Assembly: GCA_029262005.1 (NCBI GenBank)
Contig: JAJDAG010000176.1
Coordinates: 1-61,581 of the forward strand
Source of the DNA: Candidatus Zhuqueibacterota bacterium
GTDB lineage: Bacteria; Zhuqueibacterota; Zhuqueibacteria; Oceanimicrobiales; Oceanimicrobiaceae
DNA length: 61,581 nt
Reading direction: 5' to 3'
Shown here: one piece after another, positions 25,835-34,901 of the stretch
Numbering within the stretch: position 1 is the stretch's first letter
How the letters are laid out: each line of letters opens with the position of its first letter
Notes under the pieces: model-generated
Database searches by the model: none
What the model was told of the DNA's origin: nothing
What the model saw: only the letters and a program-made list of their open reading frames with translations
Translations under genes and position numbers: made by a program

Positions 25835-28462
25835 CTATCGCAACAGTGTCATTCTGCCTCTAAAAACATCCGTATCAATTGAAAGACGATACAGATAAAC
25901 GCCTGATGCAACTGCTTTGCCCTGTGCATTATAACCATCCCAGACAGCCTGACGCCGCCCCTCCTGTTGTCTCTCGGACACCAGGTTGCGCACCAACTGC
26001 CCGCGCAGATTGTAAACTGACAGTTCAACGTGGGCCCCTGCTTGCAGATAGTAACGAATGCGGGTTTCCGGGTTGAACGGATTCGGATAATTCTGCTCAA
26101 GCACAATTGTTCCAGGAACCACAACATCGCTTGCGGCAACTGAAGTCGGCTCGGGTGTTGGCAACTTGCTTTCGTAGAATCCGTTGCCATGTGTCGCCAT
26201 CCGCAAAGTGCGGTTAGACCATGAGACGGTCAGATCCATGGCCATGACGGCATCGGAGAGACCCACCATGTGTGGCTGCCAGGTTTCGCCGTTATCGCTG
26301 GAAAAATAAATGCCAAGATCGTTACCGGCAAAGAGTTGCTGCGGGTAGTCCGGATCAACAACAACCGACCATGCAGGCACATCAGGCAGGTCAGAACCAA
26401 TATCCTGCCAGGTTTCTCCGCCATCATCACTATTATAAAGGTGGGGTACGCCAAACCCGCCTAAAGCAACAAAAATGCGGCGGTCATCCTCTGGGTCCAC
26501 AGCGAGGTCAGTTATAAAGCGGTCCGGTAAATTTTGTGTAATCATCTGCCAGGAAACGCCCCCATCTTCTGTCTTGTAAATGTTGCCACGGGAATTCTCG
26601 CCCGGACTGGTGGCAATGTAAAGAACGTCCGCCGTTTGATAAGACCCGACCATGGCAATCGCCGGATTCTCACCGATTACAAGCCCATTATTCATAACCT
26701 CCCAGGTCGCACCGGTGCCACTTGTCCGTTTAAAAACAAAAATACTGGCGGCATAAAGCGTTGAATTATCAGCAGGACTGAGAATGAATGGGGCAATAAA
26801 ATTGGTGGTTTGTTCATCGTTTGGCGGCCAAATGGGGAATGAATTAAAATTAGCTTTGTCAAGACTTCTTACAATATGAAGCCATTGCCATGAATAGAAA
26901 ATGCGATTATTATTTTCCTGGTTCATGGCGGTCCAGCCACCATCACCGCCAAAAATAAAACGCCAAAAAAGATCGCCTTCATAAGCATAACTGCCGTTGT
27001 CCTGGGTACCGGCAAGGGCAAACAGTGAATCTGTTTCAGAACTGGATGAGCCATTATAAAATTGGGTGGTTTGATAACCCCGGTTGCAATTTTGCAGCGT
27101 CTTGCCGCCATCCTCCGACAGAAAAATGCCACCATCACTGGCAAAATAAATGACTTCAGGATCAGTAGGGCTAAAAACAATATGGTGATAATCGGCATGC
27201 TTCGTTGACAATCCGAGCTGTTGGCTTTCAGCATGCGGCAGAGCCAACCCAAAGTTTACGGCGATGTCCAAATTGCTGCCACCATTATCTGAAAAGTATA
27301 GCGTCGATGGCTGGCCAGCCGTCCAGACTTTTCCAGAATCAGCCGGATGAATCGCAACATCGTGCGAATACCAGCCTTGCAAGCTTGAATAATCCTGTGT
27401 ACTGACCACTTCCCAGGAATCACCACTGTCAAGTGATTTCACCAACCAGGTGCCGTCAGTCCTGAAAAAAACGCTGCCATTATTGCGGCCGATGCTGGCA
27501 GCGATTATTTGTGGAGAGCTCAGTGACAAGGACAGTCTTATTTTTCCGTTGAATGTTGAAACACCCGGGATCTGTGCTTGCTCCCACGACTGCCCGGCAT
27601 CTGTCGAGCGATAAAGTCCATGCCCAGGACTGCCCATGCCGCCGCAACCAACAATGACAATATTGGTGTCCAAAGGACTGATGACCAAATCCGTGGCCAT
27701 AACCACATCGTGTACTTTTTGCCAACTGGCGCCAGCATCGTAAGAACGAAATGTGCCTTCCGTGGTGGCCGCCCAGACCGTGGCTGCACGCTTTGGATTT
27801 AACTGAACCATCTGCACGGCCCGCCGCTGATTGTAAAGCCAGTCAAGACTCGACGCCCAGGAAAAACCACCATCTGTGGATTTAAGAACGCCAATGCCGT
27901 AGCTGCCACGATTCAGACGCTCGCCCAAAACACCGGGATGGCTGACCGGGTTGCCATACATTTCACCGGTGCCAATGTAAATGACATTGGAATCTTCCGG
28001 GGCAATGGCAATTGAGCTGACTGCAAGAACGGGAAACCCGGTACGCACCTGTTTCCAGGCGCTCGCCCCTTTACCGCCGGAATAGCTGCGCCACAAACCA
28101 CCACTGGCGGAGCCCGCATAGAGCGTGTTTGTATTCATTGGATTTAACGCCAGCGCCAAAGTGCGACCACCGATATTGTGTGGCCCGATTGCACGCCAGT
28201 CGCCGGGCGCGGCCGCATTCGTGTTTTTGGTCAGACGCAGTTCGTGCTGTTGCTGCTGCAACTGAGCAAAAGCCGGGGCCATGCCGGTTTCCGGAATATC
28301 TGCCTCTGGATAAGACCGCACATCGGAGAAAAATTCAAGTGATTTGCGTGCGCCGGAAACAGGAGATTTCCGTGACTCCACCTCTGGTTGCAGGAAGGCA
28401 GAAAAATGTGCTGCTGTTGCGAAAGCAGCTAGACAAATAGCGGCAATAATTACTTTTTTCAT
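25835..28462 (-). CDS. secreted BNR/sortilin-like repeat protein with T9SS sorting domain
   Basis: About 875 residues with a signal peptide (MKKVIIAAICLAAFATAA; the start at 28462 is chosen for that reason, and 28489 is also open). The body holds at least six Asp-box (BNR) repeats such as STDGGFSW, STDAGQSW, SEDGGKT, TEDGGVSW, SDDGGETW and SSDNGETW, so it folds as a beta-propeller like those of sortilin and sialidases; sialidase catalytic residues are not evident. The last 85 residues are the NYPNPFNPETRIRY... domain ending ASGVYLYRLSID...MTLLR, which marks type IX secretion cargo or, by another name, a FlgD-Ig-like domain. Likely exported to the surface or medium; ligand unknown. Confidence 0.88.
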   Translation of the reverse strand: MKKVIIAAICLAAFATAAHFSAFLQPEVESRKSPVSGARKSLEFFSDVRSYPEADIPETGMAPAFAQLQQQQHELRLTKNTNAAAPGDWRAIGPHNIGGRTLALALNPMNTNTLYAGSASGGLWRSYSGGKGASAWKQVRTGFPVLAVSSIAIAPEDSNVIYIGTGEMYGNPVSHPGVLGERLNRGSYGIGVLKSTDGGFSWASSLDWLYNQRRAVQMVQLNPKRAATVWAATTEGTFRSYDAGASWQKVHDVVMATDLVISPLDTNIVIVGCGGMGSPGHGLYRSTDAGQSWEQAQIPGVSTFNGKIRLSLSLSSPQIIAASIGRNNGSVFFRTDGTWLVKSLDSGDSWEVVSTQDYSSLQGWYSHDVAIHPADSGKVWTAGQPSTLYFSDNGGSNLDIAVNFGLALPHAESQQLGLSTKHADYHHIVFSPTDPEVIYFASDGGIFLSEDGGKTLQNCNRGYQTTQFYNGSSSSETDSLFALAGTQDNGSYAYEGDLFWRFIFGGDGGWTAMNQENNNRIFYSWQWLHIVRSLDKANFNSFPIWPPNDEQTTNFIAPFILSPADNSTLYAASIFVFKRTSGTGATWEVMNNGLVIGENPAIAMVGSYQTADVLYIATSPGENSRGNIYKTEDGGVSWQMITQNLPDRFITDLAVDPEDDRRIFVALGGFGVPHLYNSDDGGETWQDIGSDLPDVPAWSVVVDPDYPQQLFAGNDLGIYFSSDNGETWQPHMVGLSDAVMAMDLTVSWSNRTLRMATHGNGFYESKLPTPEPTSVAASDVVVPGTIVLEQNYPNPFNPETRIRYYLQAGAHVELSVYNLRGQLVRNLVSERQQEGRRQAVWDGYNAQGKAVASGVYLYRLSIDTDVFRGRMTLLR

Positions 28463-29085
28463 CTCAAAATAAAACATTGGGCACACCAATAGTTAGTTCA
28501 CGGCTATAAAACACCGCTCGAAACATTAAAAGTATTAGACTTAACAACGTAATGATATTATTGCCGTAGTAACATCTCACTATTTACAAAAATAGCAAAT
28601 ATGCAGACTTTTTTTCAAAATCGCAATTTTTGCTTGTGTTTCATTTTTCAATTTCTTAATCTTCGTGTGCCACACAAACAACATTAAGCTCTGAAATGTG
28701 CGGCAACTCGCTCCCACACAACCCCCTATCCACACCACTTGAGACAACACCGAAGACGGGCCGGGGTAAGAGGAAAATGGATTTCCACAAAGGAAAGTGA
28801 TGAGAAGCAAGGCTTCTACCCTGCTTTTGCAACGGGAAACCCGCAAAGAATCGAATCCGAATTCGTTTGTACAACTGCAATCGAGTCAAGCTAAGCGATT
28901 AGGTCAAAATCTTTGAATCTGTTAGTGAATTTGCATTGAACTTCAATAATTCACACAACGATGTCATTCAGGAGGAATCCTGTTAATTAACAGCAGTTGA
29001 CTTGACTAACAAGACTCTTCCAGAGTGACAACAGGATGCATGATTTCTGACCTCAAACTTTAGGTTTTTGAATTAATCATGTAAA
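28463..29085. other. intergenic region with a small inverted-repeat element
   Basis: About 620 bases between the divergent T9SS-type protein and the lipoprotein cassette, so promoters for both should be here. No convincing gene. The only structure is the 69-bp element at 28962-29030. Confidence 0.5.
28962..29030. repeat. 69-bp hairpin repeat with imperfect terminal inverted repeats
   Basis: 18-base ends (28962-28979 and 29013-29030) are inverted repeats matching at 14 of 18 positions, starting and ending TGTCA/TGACA. A perfect 14-base palindrome, CTGTTAATTAACAG, lies inside at 28980-28993. Non-coding, of the MITE/REP-like type scattered in many genomes. Only this one copy was seen in the window. 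Confidence 0.5.
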
Positions 29086-29391
29086 ATGAAATCTTCTAAA
29101 TCCGTCAAATCCGTGTTCCATTTTACGATTGACGGTTATCAAATAAATTCACGAAAGGTTTTCGGTAAGAAAAAAAGCGAAGCCGCCGGCTCCCTGGCAA
29201 GAGAATTCCGGCTGCCCCGCCCGCATACCAACGGATTGCTCCGTTGCGTGGCTAAATTACTGAAAATCCTTTCAATTGTCAACATGTTATTGGCATTGAG
29301 AGGGTCAGTATGGACCGTTGTTTTTGGTGGGATCATCCTCCGTAGGGTGTTAGTAGAAGTTCAACAAATCGAACAAAAACTAAACCTCTAA
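29086..29391 (+). CDS. doubtful small reading frame (101 aa)
   Basis: An open frame directly before the lipoprotein cassette. The product is basic at the start and has a hydrophobic stretch near residues 55-85, but there is no ribosome site, no recognised motif, and its first codons fall in a sequence (AATCCGTCAAATCCGTGTTC) that resembles a dispersed intergenic repeat. More likely chance than gene. Confidence 0.2.
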   Translation: MKSSKSVKSVFHFTIDGYQINSRKVFGKKKSEAAGSLAREFRLPRPHTNGLLRCVAKLLKILSIVNMLLALRGSVWTVVFGGIILRRVLVEVQQIEQKLNL

Positions 29392-29415
29392 CACTATACT
29401 TCAAGGAATGATACT

Positions 29416-29949
29416 ATGTTATTCAACATAACTCGCTGGTTGCCAATTTACTTTGTTTTCTTTATATTGTTTTCAAGCTGTCAAAAAGGAGAACCGGTTA
29501 CGGCGCCGGAAGGAACGGGTTCGCAAAGTCTATCAAAAAAAAGCCTCACACTTTTGCAATCAACGGTGTGGGTTAATCCAAAAAACAACGTCGAATTCAC
29601 CCTTTCTTACGAAGAACTAAGCCCGGGCAGCAGAGCGCTTGTGCTGCGAGAAGGTGGTGAAGTATCTGTGACAATAAAACGAGGAGAAAACCCATTTGCA
29701 CAGCCATTGCGTGATGAACTTACGCCCTTGGGAAAGAAATCATCCGGATTTAAGTGGCACCCAAAGACTCCCAAGTTGAAGGTTAAAGTCAGTTCATCAA
29801 CTGTGGTTGCTCCGGGCATGCCAACCAAAGATGAAATGCAGGGAGCACTGGACAAAACCTTCGAGACGCTCGACAAGGCTGTTGCCGAAGGCAGGGAAAC
29901 CGACCTCATGAAAGTGCTCGACGCCACTAACACGGAAGGAGGGCAATAG
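29416..29949 (+). CDS. predicted lipoprotein, unknown function
   Basis: 177-residue protein with a lipoprotein signal: a hydrophobic stretch ending FSSC (Cys22). After a Ser-rich linker comes a globular part of mostly beta-prone residues (STVWVNPKNNVEFTLSYEEL, GGEVSVTIKRGENPF) and an acidic helical C-terminus. AAGGA precedes the ATG. I do not recognise the family. It is the first clear gene of the + strand cassette, two bases ahead of the hydrolase gene, so it is surely cotranscribed with it. Confidence 0.7.
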   Translation: MLFNITRWLPIYFVFFILFSSCQKGEPVTAPEGTGSQSLSKKSLTLLQSTVWVNPKNNVEFTLSYEELSPGSRALVLREGGEVSVTIKRGENPFAQPLRDELTPLGKKSSGFKWHPKTPKLKVKVSSSTVVAPGMPTKDEMQGALDKTFETLDKAVAEGRETDLMKVLDATNTEGGQ

Positions 29950-29951
29950 CA

Positions 29952-31288
29952 ATGAAACTTCTAAAATCCATTTCACTTCTGTTTATTCTCAGTCTTTTCT
30001 GTTGCGGTTCCTTGTTCGCTCAAGCCAATCAGGAGTTCATTTTCATTCATGGTGTGTGGAGCGACGCTAATAAGGCATGGGGTAATAATTCCTACCGGCA
30101 GCGCGTAATTCATGACTATCAACCGAGCAAGTCAGATGCAATTGACTATGACTCGAATGACATTGTCAAAAATGGCGCTGACGAACTCAAAAAATATTTG
30201 AAGCGTCAGAAATACAACAACGGTGTTGGCATTGCCCATTCCAAAGGCGGTCTGGTTACTCGTAAGTACTTTAAGGACAACAGCTCCGGCAGGCAGATTG
30301 ACCGGCTCATCACCATTGGCACGCCGCACAGAGGCACATACTTAATAAACAACGGTAAAGTTCCGCATACAGAGGCATCACGACATTTGTTGCACCTTAT
30401 TTCGGCAACCAGAATTGGCAACCCATTGCTCAAAGTGGCGGCACGGTTTATGTCAGAACGTCGGCAGAAGCTGTTCTTGCCGATTTTTTATATGGTCTCG
30501 CCTATAATGTGCTCATCAGTAAAATCCCGGCGCTTAAAGATATGCAAGTCGGCTCACCGATAGTCAACAGCCTAAACAAGAATTCGGGCTTTGAGTCAAA
30601 CATTGAACGCGCAGCGCTTTATTGTGACGAAGATTCTCCTGAACTCTGGCGGTTGGCGGCAAGCTTTACCAACACGACTGAAAACTCAGTCGTTAGAGCT
30701 ATTATTGGGGTTATCCATTATCGCAGGCTTCTTGCCGCCGGTGCGTTTGCGCTTAAAAAATACACGCTCGCTATCATGTTTCTTAACGTAGCGCAGGATA
30801 TGGATGAGCTAAGCAACGACTATGTAGATATTATCACCAACGGCAAGGGCGGAGACAATGATGCGGTCATCCGTGCAGATTTACAGAAGTACCCCAACAA
30901 CTCAAACAGTAAAAACTTCAAGGTAAAAAAAACCAACCATCTGGAGGAGACAAGCGCCGGCAGGGCTTATGATAAACTGCAAGATGCGCTGGAAGAAGTA
31001 GGGATCAGCCAACCGCCGCCACCGCTGCAAGCAAGAATTTCACCCTCAGCATCAGCGTCCCAACTGGGTAATTCGACCAAATTCAAGGCCAAAGCCAGTG
31101 GCGGCATCGGCAGTTATTCATATACCTGGTATTGGCGCTGGACCGGTACATTGGTGCCAATAAAAACCGGCTGGACCAAGTTTGGCTCATCAAGCAAGGT
31201 TACCTTTTCACCCTGGCAAAGCAAGGAACTGAAATTAGAGGTAACCGATTCTCAGGGAACCAAAGTGGAGGACATTGAAACATGGTAA
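29952..31288 (+). pseudogene. secreted alpha/beta hydrolase (lipase-like), one frameshift
   Basis: Two overlapping frames (29952-30563 and one open through about 30407-31288) make one protein if a single-base shift near 30400-30440 is corrected. The first part has a signal peptide (to SLFAQ), an oxyanion-type FIHGVWSD, the nucleophile elbow GIAHSKGG (Ser of AHS) and ITIGTPHRGT, as in lipases and PGAP1-like esterases. Past the shift the other frame reads GGTVYVRTSAEAVLADF... and DMQVGSPIVNSLN, a lipase-like continuation, then a helical region and an Ig-like C-terminal domain with conserved Trp residues. Either the gene is broken or the base call is wrong. It overlaps the next gene by seven bases. 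Confidence 0.75.
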
Positions 31289-32412
31289 GGACATTTTTTA
31301 TCGTCCTTTTGACAGCCGGCCAATTCTGGGCCGGCTGTCAAACTAAAACGCCGTTTACAGTAGGCGAAGATGGTTATGTGCGCCTGGATATCGCCTGGGA
31401 AATTGATATGGACGAAGTTTTTCATACGCCACTGCTGGATGACGGGGTTGTTTATTTTATTACGCATACGCAGAAAGCCTATGCTCTCAACGCCGACAAT
31501 GGCAGCGTTGTTTGGAATAAAACTATCTACGGCAGACCCGTGTTTAACCCGGGAATGATCGATGATGAAAAATATTTATACTCTCCGATTGTCTGGGGCG
31601 GTGCTTCCTGTCTGAACAAAAGCACCGGCGAACAGGTCTGGTGGGTACTCAGCGATAATACTGGCCACCTGCGGATTACAGAACACCAGGACCGGCTTTA
31701 TCTGGCCGGAAGCGGCGAGGAAAACATTCTGGTTGTTGATAAAGTAACCGGTACAAAGATATGGCATTTTAAGCCCAGAGGCCGCGCTCGCACGACGCCG
31801 ATCATTATCGATGACTTTGTTTATTTCACCACAAGTGACAATATAACCTTGCCGCCCTCCGAGTCTATCGGCCGTTTTTACTGCCTGAAAAAGGAAAGCG
31901 GCGCCAAAGTCTTTGAAGTGACCTATGGCACACCAGGGTGGGGAGGCATGTCCCACGATTTCGTCGTGCATGAAAATCTGGCAATCGTCTCACAGGACAG
32001 CATGGTTTTCGCGCTGGATCGTTTTGACGGCAGCGTGGTTTGGCAGGCAACAATGCCAAGCGACCCGGTTGTGGGCGGTAACGCCATTACCGGCCCAATG
32101 CAGTTAGATGGCGAAAGAATTTATGCAGGTACTGTCTGGGGCGGCATGATTTGTATCGATATCCCCGGTAGAAAAATCGCCTGGTATTCGCCTTTCAACG
32201 AAAGCCGGGCAGATGGAGATCCCCTCCTGATAACCGCAGACAAAGTGTTCGGCCTTTATGCCGGCGGCGAAATTATTGCCGTGGACAAGCAGACAGGTAA
32301 AGAAGTATGGACAGCCGTTACCGAGCTGGTGAGCGCCAGAATTACACCGGAGGGCAAAATCTACGGCTTCCGCGATGGCGGCACATTTGTCTGCTATAAA
32401 TTTCCGTTGTAA
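31282..32412 (+). CDS. lipoprotein with PQQ-type beta-propeller repeats
   Basis: 376-residue lipoprotein (signal ending FWAGC, Cys19). The body consists of about seven propeller blades of the PQQ/BamB type, each with an ALNADNGSVVW- or ALDRFDGSVVW-like unit (others: CLNKSTGEQVWW, VVDKVTGTKIWHF, AVDKQTGKEVW). Such propellers either bind PQQ in dehydrogenases or act as scaffolds, as in BamB. PQQ-enzyme catalytic residues are not evident, so a scaffold or binding role is more likely. The start codon lies inside the end of the hydrolase gene. A perfect 14-bp hairpin spans the signal-peptide codons. Confidence 0.82.
   Translation: MVRTFFIVLLTAGQFWAGCQTKTPFTVGEDGYVRLDIAWEIDMDEVFHTPLLDDGVVYFITHTQKAYALNADNGSVVWNKTIYGRPVFNPGMIDDEKYLYSPIVWGGASCLNKSTGEQVWWVLSDNTGHLRITEHQDRLYLAGSGEENILVVDKVTGTKIWHFKPRGRARTTPIIIDDFVYFTTSDNITLPPSESIGRFYCLKKESGAKVFEVTYGTPGWGGMSHDFVVHENLAIVSQDSMVFALDRFDGSVVWQATMPSDPVVGGNAITGPMQLDGERIYAGTVWGGMICIDIPGRKIAWYSPFNESRADGDPLLITADKVFGLYAGGEIIAVDKQTGKEVWTAVTELVSARITPEGKIYGFRDGGTFVCYKFPL
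31308..31342 (+). promoter_or_regulatory. 14-bp perfect hairpin inside a signal-peptide coding region
   Basis: 31308-31321 and 31329-31342 are exact inverted repeats of 14 bases with GC-rich GGCC at the loop side and a 7-nt loop. It begins 26 bases after the ATG and spans the lipobox codons. No T-run follows, so it is not a standard terminator. It could slow ribosomes or couple translation. Confidence 0.5.
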
Positions 32413-32419
32413 ACAACCA

Positions 32420-32594
32420 ACCCCGGGTGTTTAACAGCACCAACCCGGCCTGTGAAAACAAATCTTTATGCCCGAACGTCGGTTGGCATTATTGTACTTT
32501 TTAGCTGAAACAAAGCGCGGCTATACTCGGAAATTTGTGCAGCAACAGGGTTCAGGCGCAGTCACCCACCCTGGGTTGAAAAACACCCGGGGTG
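32420..32594 (+). promoter_or_regulatory. set of mutually exclusive hairpins in an intercistronic gap
   Basis: Three pairings can form between the propeller lipoprotein and the next gene: a local one (32423-32428 with 32443-32448, 6 bp), a 10-bp hairpin with one G-U pair (32567-32576 with 32585-32594), and a perfect 13-bp long-range pairing (32420-32432 with 32581-32593) that would replace both. No U-run follows. The layout resembles an attenuator but could be coincidence or a mobile repeat remnant. Confidence 0.4.
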
Positions 32595-32647
32595 TCAGTG
32601 TGATTCAAGCCGTATTTCTGTAAACCAGCACCAACTTACAGGTCTCG

Positions 32648-33157
32648 ATGAAAAAATCACTATTCTCCTGCATTATTACATTACTTTTGACATCGAACTC
32701 AAGTTTTGCGCAAGAGGACTATTTTGAACCCAGGCATTTAAGCGGCTCGTTCTTGCGCGACGGTGGCTTTGCCGTTACCGCCAATTTATTAGACATCGGC
32801 CTTATTGGCGGCATCAATTTTGAGCGAAGTTTGCTTGAAAAATACTCAATCGGAGTTGGACTGGGTTCTTTTTTCAATGAATCGGCAGACTCACGGATTA
32901 ACTTACTTTCGCCGACTGTCTGGTTGTTTGTGTCCCGGTATGATGAGTCCGGCCGCTTTCAGTCTTTGTGGGGCAATCACAAACTGGCTATTGTCCGTTA
33001 CCAAACAATGCATGGTTCTACGTGGTACCCTGTTTACACTGGCAGCCTATATTACGGCGCTCCTGAAACTGGATTTTACGCGCATGCAGGTCTGAATATC
33101 AGTCCCTATTTTCTTTTCATACCGCTCCCGACACTTGGTGCGGGATTTCGGTTTTGA
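32648..33157 (+). CDS. small outer-membrane beta-barrel-like protein
   Basis: 169-residue exported protein with a signal peptide (to SSFAQ). The mature part alternates polar and hydrophobic residues, is rich in Gly, Tyr and Phe, and ends in aromatic GAGFRF, all usual for a small outer-membrane barrel of about eight strands. No named family recognised. It lies 235 bases after the propeller lipoprotein on the same strand, behind the structured gap, and seems to be the last gene of the cassette. Confidence 0.65.
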   Translation: MKKSLFSCIITLLLTSNSSFAQEDYFEPRHLSGSFLRDGGFAVTANLLDIGLIGGINFERSLLEKYSIGVGLGSFFNESADSRINLLSPTVWLFVSRYDESGRFQSLWGNHKLAIVRYQTMHGSTWYPVYTGSLYYGAPETGFYAHAGLNISPYFLFIPLPTLGAGFRF

Positions 33158-33284
33158 AAGGACAGGGCGTTTCAGAATACAAACCTTCAAACTTTGATAC
33201 AGACTCCCGAACTAAGAGGTGCCGGCTATTCAGAGCCCTCACCCTGAACAACGTCTTCGGAATAACAACTCTGAAAGCAACAGA

Positions 33285-34901
33285 CTACAACGGCACAACA
33301 CCACCATATTTGATGCCAGTTAAGTAAGCCATGTCCCGCTCAAAAGTAGTGAGATCATCCCGGCAAAACTGATTGAAGTGCGAATGCCCACAGGCTCGCG
33401 CCATCACTTGCATCAATTCCACAGAAGCATTGAAAAACCGCTCCAGGCGCAGGGCGGAAAGCTCAATATCCAACCGCGCGCGAAGGTTCTCTTTCTGGGT
33501 AGCGATGCCAACCGGACAATTATTGGTGTGACAGGCCCGCATGGCCTGACAACCGATGGCCTGAAGTGCGGAATTCGAAACAGCAATAGCATCCGCGCCA
33601 AGGGCCAGAGCCTTAATAAAGTCTGAGGGTGTGCGCAGTCCGCCGGTTATGATGAGTGAAATTTGACCGCAACCGCGTTTGTCCAAATGCTTGCGCGCCC
33701 GTGCCAGCGCCGGAATTGTCGGCACGGAAATATTGTCGCGAAAAATAATTGGCGCAGCGCCGGTGCCGCCACCACGACCATCAAGAATAATATAATCCAC
33801 GCCAATTTCGATGGCTGCATCCAAGTCTTCCTCGATGTGATTGGCCGACAATTTAAAACCGATTGGAATTCCACCGCTCGTTGCCCTGACCTCATCCGCC
33901 AGCTTCCTGAAGTCATTCAAGCCAGTCAAATCCTTGAAGCGTGGCGGGGAAATTGCCGGCTCGCCTTCCGGGATGTCGCGAACCTGACTTATTTTGCCTC
34001 TATTTTTATCACCGGGCAGATGGCCACCGGTGCCGGTTTTAGCGCCCTGGCCGCCTTTAAAGTGAAAGGCCTGCACGTTCTTCATCATGCTTAATTTGAA
34101 ACCAAATTTTGCCGAGGCCAACTCATAAAAATAACGACTGTTTTCAGCTTTTTCCTCCGGCAACATGCCACCTTCGCCGGAGCAGATGCCGGTACCGGCT
34201 TTTTCCGCGCCTCTGGCCAAAGCAATTTTGGATTCTTCCGAAAGCGCGCCAAAACTCATATCCGAAACAAAAATCGGAATGTTAAGCATTAGTGGTTTCT
34301 CTGCGGCCGGGCCTATGCTCACATTCGTTCCGACATCGACTTCCTCAAGATGGGGCAAACGTGCCAGTTGCGCCGGCAAAATCTGAATGTCATCCCACTT
34401 TGGTAAAAGTTGGGTTCCAACTCCCATTGAAGAGACCGGACCGTGATGCCCAACCTTTTCAAGTCCATGTTTAGCCAAATTGTGAATTTCGGCTGTTTTC
34501 GGCTCTTCTTCGGCTGGGTGAGTTGCCTCGAAACAACCCAGGTATTCCTGACGCTGAACAATCTCAGGGTGGTCTAGTTCATATGCCTCGATTTCCGCTT
34601 GGTCAATCCAGACTTTGTTGTCCTCGACTTTCGCAGTGAACTTGTGCAGTGCTTCCTGGTTGCTGTATTCGCTGATGCCGGAATCCAGGCGGTAATCCCA
34701 TTGGTGAACACCGCAAACAAGATTGTGCCCGTCTACAAAACCATCAGCCATCAAAGCACCCCGATGCAGGCAACGGCCGTAAAAAACCGACACATTTTCA
34801 TCTACACGAACAACCACCAAATCGGTGTTGTTGACCAGAGCATGCGCCGGCTTGCGGTCTTCCAGAGCTGTCCAGTCATAAATTGCGATTGCTGCTTCCA
34901 T
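33285..34901 (-). CDS. Rieske domain fused to glutamate synthase FMN domain
   Basis: 538-residue fusion. Residues 1-105 are a Rieske [2Fe-2S] domain with ligands CLHRG and CGVHQW (Cys43, His45, Cys63, His66 approximately). Residues about 150-538 match the FMN-binding barrel of the glutamate synthase large subunit: FVSDMSFGALSEESKIALARGAEKAG, the loop KGGQGAKTGTGGHLP, LDGRGGGTGAAP and the three [3Fe-4S] Cys in CQAMRACHTNNCPVGIA (spacing C-x5-C-x4-C). The amidotransferase domain that releases ammonia from glutamine and the C-terminal beta-helix are absent. It could reduce 2-oxoglutarate with free ammonia or do something else; the substrate is unproven. The neighbour upstream is a glutamate dehydrogenase. 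Confidence 0.9.
   Translation of the reverse strand: MEAAIAIYDWTALEDRKPAHALVNNTDLVVVRVDENVSVFYGRCLHRGALMADGFVDGHNLVCGVHQWDYRLDSGISEYSNQEALHKFTAKVEDNKVWIDQAEIEAYELDHPEIVQRQEYLGCFEATHPAEEEPKTAEIHNLAKHGLEKVGHHGPVSSMGVGTQLLPKWDDIQILPAQLARLPHLEEVDVGTNVSIGPAAEKPLMLNIPIFVSDMSFGALSEESKIALARGAEKAGTGICSGEGGMLPEEKAENSRYFYELASAKFGFKLSMMKNVQAFHFKGGQGAKTGTGGHLPGDKNRGKISQVRDIPEGEPAISPPRFKDLTGLNDFRKLADEVRATSGGIPIGFKLSANHIEEDLDAAIEIGVDYIILDGRGGGTGAAPIIFRDNISVPTIPALARARKHLDKRGCGQISLIITGGLRTPSDFIKALALGADAIAVSNSALQAIGCQAMRACHTNNCPVGIATQKENLRARLDIELSALRLERFFNASVELMQVMARACGHSHFNQFCRDDLTTFERDMAYLTGIKYGGVVPL

Noticed and set aside
28580-28889. Open frames of 77-88 residues on the minus strand
   Set aside because: Overlap each other in different frames, no ribosome site, no motif; likely chance in a promoter region.
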